In this document: one piece after another, positions 4,683-5,942 of the stretch
Layout: each line of letters starts with the position of its first letter
Position numbering within the stretch: position 1 is the stretch's first letter
Source of the DNA: Spirochaetota bacterium
GTDB lineage: Bacteria; Spirochaetota; Spirochaetia; Treponematales; Treponemataceae
Length of the DNA stretch: 5,942 nucleotides
Assembly: GCA_022704725.1 (NCBI GenBank)
Contig: JAKJFV010000111.1
Coordinates: 1 to 5,942, forward strand
Direction: 5' to 3'
Notes under the pieces: model-generated
What the model was told of the DNA's origin: nothing
The model's database searches: none
The model's input: only the letters and a program-made list of their open reading frames with translations
Program-made: the position numbers and the translations under genes

Positions 4683-5606
4683 ATGATCCTTAATGCAAGC
4701 CAGAGGACCGACATTCCTTCTTTTTTTTCTGATTGGTTTTTTAACCGTGTACGTGAAGGTTTTGTCTGCGTCCGTAATCCATATAACCCCTTGTCAATCA
4801 CACGCTACCGGCTCGATCCTTCTTTTGTCGACGGTATTATTTTTACGACCAAAAATCCTGAGCCAATGATTTCCCGTTTGAGTTCGATTGCCGGTCTTAA
4901 TCCCTACTTTTTTGTTACGATCACTCCTTACGAAACCGATATTGAACCAAATGTTCCCCATTATACCGATGCTGCGCATTCAGTTGTAAAACTCGCCTCA
5001 ATTATCGGCTCCGCTTCTTTATGCTGGCGCTATGATCCGATACTCATTACAACTAAGTATTCAATAGCACATCACATAAAAGTCTTTACTGAGCTTTGCA
5101 AAATACTAGAACACTCTGTTTCATCATGTGTTATAAGTTTTGTTCAGCTGTATGAAAAAACAAAAAGAAATTTTCCAAGCCTTCGTGAAGTAACACTCGA
5201 GGAAAAAAAGGAACTGCTGGAATCTCTTGTTCCCATTGCTTTGCGGTATGGAATAAAAATTCGTACCTGTGCAGTTACCGAGGATTTTCCTATTGAGGGG
5301 CTTGAAAAAAAAGGCTGTATTACAAGATCGGTATTTGCCTCGTACACCGGTATACAGGTTCCTCCTATGTGCGGAGGGGCTAAACGCAAAACCTGTCTGT
5401 GCGATCTTCCAACACGCGACATAGGAGAGTACAACAGCTGTCTTCACGGCTGCTTATACTGTTATGCCAATTATGATAAAACTCTTGTTAATAGAAACTA
5501 TGCAAAGCATGACCCTTCTTCTCCTATTCTCATAGGCAGTATAGAAGGGTGTGAAGTAAAAAATTCTAAGCAGGAAGGTTATAAGGCTCAGCTTAGTTTA
5601 TTTTAA
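4683..5606 (+). CDS. DUF1848 family protein with C-terminal cysteine cluster
   Basis: Soluble protein of 307 residues, a full-length match in layout to the DUF1848 family. Recognisable blocks are MILNASQRTDIPSFFSDWF (1-19), VRNPYNP (30-36), FTTKNPEPM (54-62), FFVTITPYETDIEPNVP (76-92), WRYDPI (115-120), ISFVQLYEKTKRNFP (151-165), then a Cys-rich block with C230, C238, C240, DIGEYNSC253, C257 and C260 in the order CLC...CLHGCLYCYAN. HDPSSPILIGS (276-286) follows. The CxxxCxxC spacing of C253, C257 and C260 is that of radical SAM [4Fe-4S] clusters, and the wider cluster could hold an iron-sulfur centre. The reaction is unknown. The last five residues are QLSLF, which fits the bacterial sliding-clamp binding consensus. 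The start at 4683 matches the family N-terminus; only a weak AGG at 4675-4677 precedes it, so translation may be coupled to the lipoprotein gene 6 bases upstream. Confidence 0.88.
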   Translation: MILNASQRTDIPSFFSDWFFNRVREGFVCVRNPYNPLSITRYRLDPSFVDGIIFTTKNPEPMISRLSSIAGLNPYFFVTITPYETDIEPNVPHYTDAAHSVVKLASIIGSASLCWRYDPILITTKYSIAHHIKVFTELCKILEHSVSSCVISFVQLYEKTKRNFPSLREVTLEEKKELLESLVPIALRYGIKIRTCAVTEDFPIEGLEKKGCITRSVFASYTGIQVPPMCGGAKRKTCLCDLPTRDIGEYNSCLHGCLYCYANYDKTLVNRNYAKHDPSSPILIGSIEGCEVKNSKQEGYKAQLSLF

Positions 5607-5942
5607 CTCAGCTTAAACTTCATAAGCTCTTCCCTTAGTTTTTGAATGCTATTTCTGTTTTCGTCTGATATTGTATTGAGCTCGTTGACAGCATTATTAA
5701 CTTCCTGTGCTCCTCCTGCCATTTCTTCCATGCCGGCTTTTAGTTCGCTTGTAAGATTGTTGAGGTTCGACATTTCCTGTAGAACTTCTCCGGTACCCGT
5801 TCTCATAAGCGAAGAACCGTCTTGAACCTGGGACGTAATATCGTTTATCTGGCGGATAGCAGTTAAAACCTGTGTACTTCCGGAGCTTTGTTCTTCCATG
5901 GAGTCGCGGATGACCCGTTCCTGATCCTGTACCTCTTCAAGC
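5603..5942 (-). CDS. Methyl-accepting chemotaxis protein, C-terminal fragment
   Basis: The frame is open to the right edge, so the gene continues beyond the window; 112 C-terminal residues are visible. The sequence is a long coiled-coil helix with the typical MCP segment DSMEEQSSGSTQVLTAIRQI followed by NDITSQVQDGSSLM, then MEEMAGGAQEVNNAVNELN. This is the C-terminal (return) helix of the cytoplasmic signalling hairpin and the adaptation region beyond it. The tip that binds CheA and CheW is not in the window. The C-terminus EELMKFKLS has no CheR-binding pentapeptide. An internal ATG at 5899 is simply a Met in the helix, not a start. Its TAA stop overlaps the stop of the DUF1848 gene on the other strand. 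Confidence 0.9.
   Translation of the reverse strand, partial: LEEVQDQERVIRDSMEEQSSGSTQVLTAIRQINDITSQVQDGSSLMRTGTGEVLQEMSNLNNLTSELKAGMEEMAGGAQEVNNAVNELNTISDENRNSIQKLREELMKFKLS

Noticed and set aside
5595..5619. Bidirectional terminator between the DUF1848 and chemotaxis genes
   Set aside because: The stem AGTTTA/TAAACT is only 6 AT-rich base pairs with a 13-base loop, inside coding sequence on both sides.

Overview
The window reads as a chromosomal piece of a double-membraned, host-associated spirochaete, most likely a Treponema. The case rests on an outer-membrane beta-barrel protein, a lipoprotein with a loose spirochaete-type lipobox, the C-terminal end of a methyl-accepting chemotaxis protein (MCP), a DUF1848 protein of the kind common in gut anaerobes, and AT-leaning DNA. 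This is inference from protein character, because no rRNA or other taxonomic marker is present.

Layout from left to right. (1) Bases 2-1372 hold the nearly complete 3' part of a porin-like outer-membrane protein; its start codon lies off the left edge. Four DDxLF motifs follow its signal peptide. (2) Bases 1373-1578 are a non-coding block of consecutive hairpins, bracketed by two copies of a 16-bp sequence that contains the Shine-Dalgarno site of the next gene. (3) Bases 1579-3751 are a tight two-gene operon for a NatAB-type ABC exporter: an ATPase and an ABC-2 permease. (4) Bases 3750-4325 carry no gene. Most of this stretch (3750-4246) is an ordered array of palindromes: four copies of a three-hairpin unit plus the start of a fifth. 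(5) Bases 4326-5606 hold a small MliC-like lysozyme-inhibitor lipoprotein, apparently with a leaderless promoter, followed after 6 bases by a DUF1848 iron-sulfur-type protein that ends in QLSLF. (6) Bases 5603-5942 on the minus strand are the C-terminal end of an MCP, running tail-to-tail into the DUF1848 gene with overlapping stop codons.

The protein genes mostly concern the cell envelope and response to the surroundings: a porin-like channel, an export pump, protection of peptidoglycan from lysozyme, and chemotaxis. They are not obviously one pathway.

The most unusual content is the palindrome array after the ABC operon. Nine copies of an 8-base core, CATCCN followed by TG or TT, occur within about 470 bases. 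They sit in the loops of stems whose arms differ from copy to copy, yet the complete ones are perfectly self-complementary over 13 to 15 bp. The flanking bases alternate strictly between a CCA/TGG (or CCCA/TTGG) type and an ACA/TGT type, with a third hairpin built on GAACGAAG/CTTCGTTC inserted after each of the first four CCA-type loops. I do not recognise this repeat family. The hairpin block upstream of the ABC operon may be a diverged relative.
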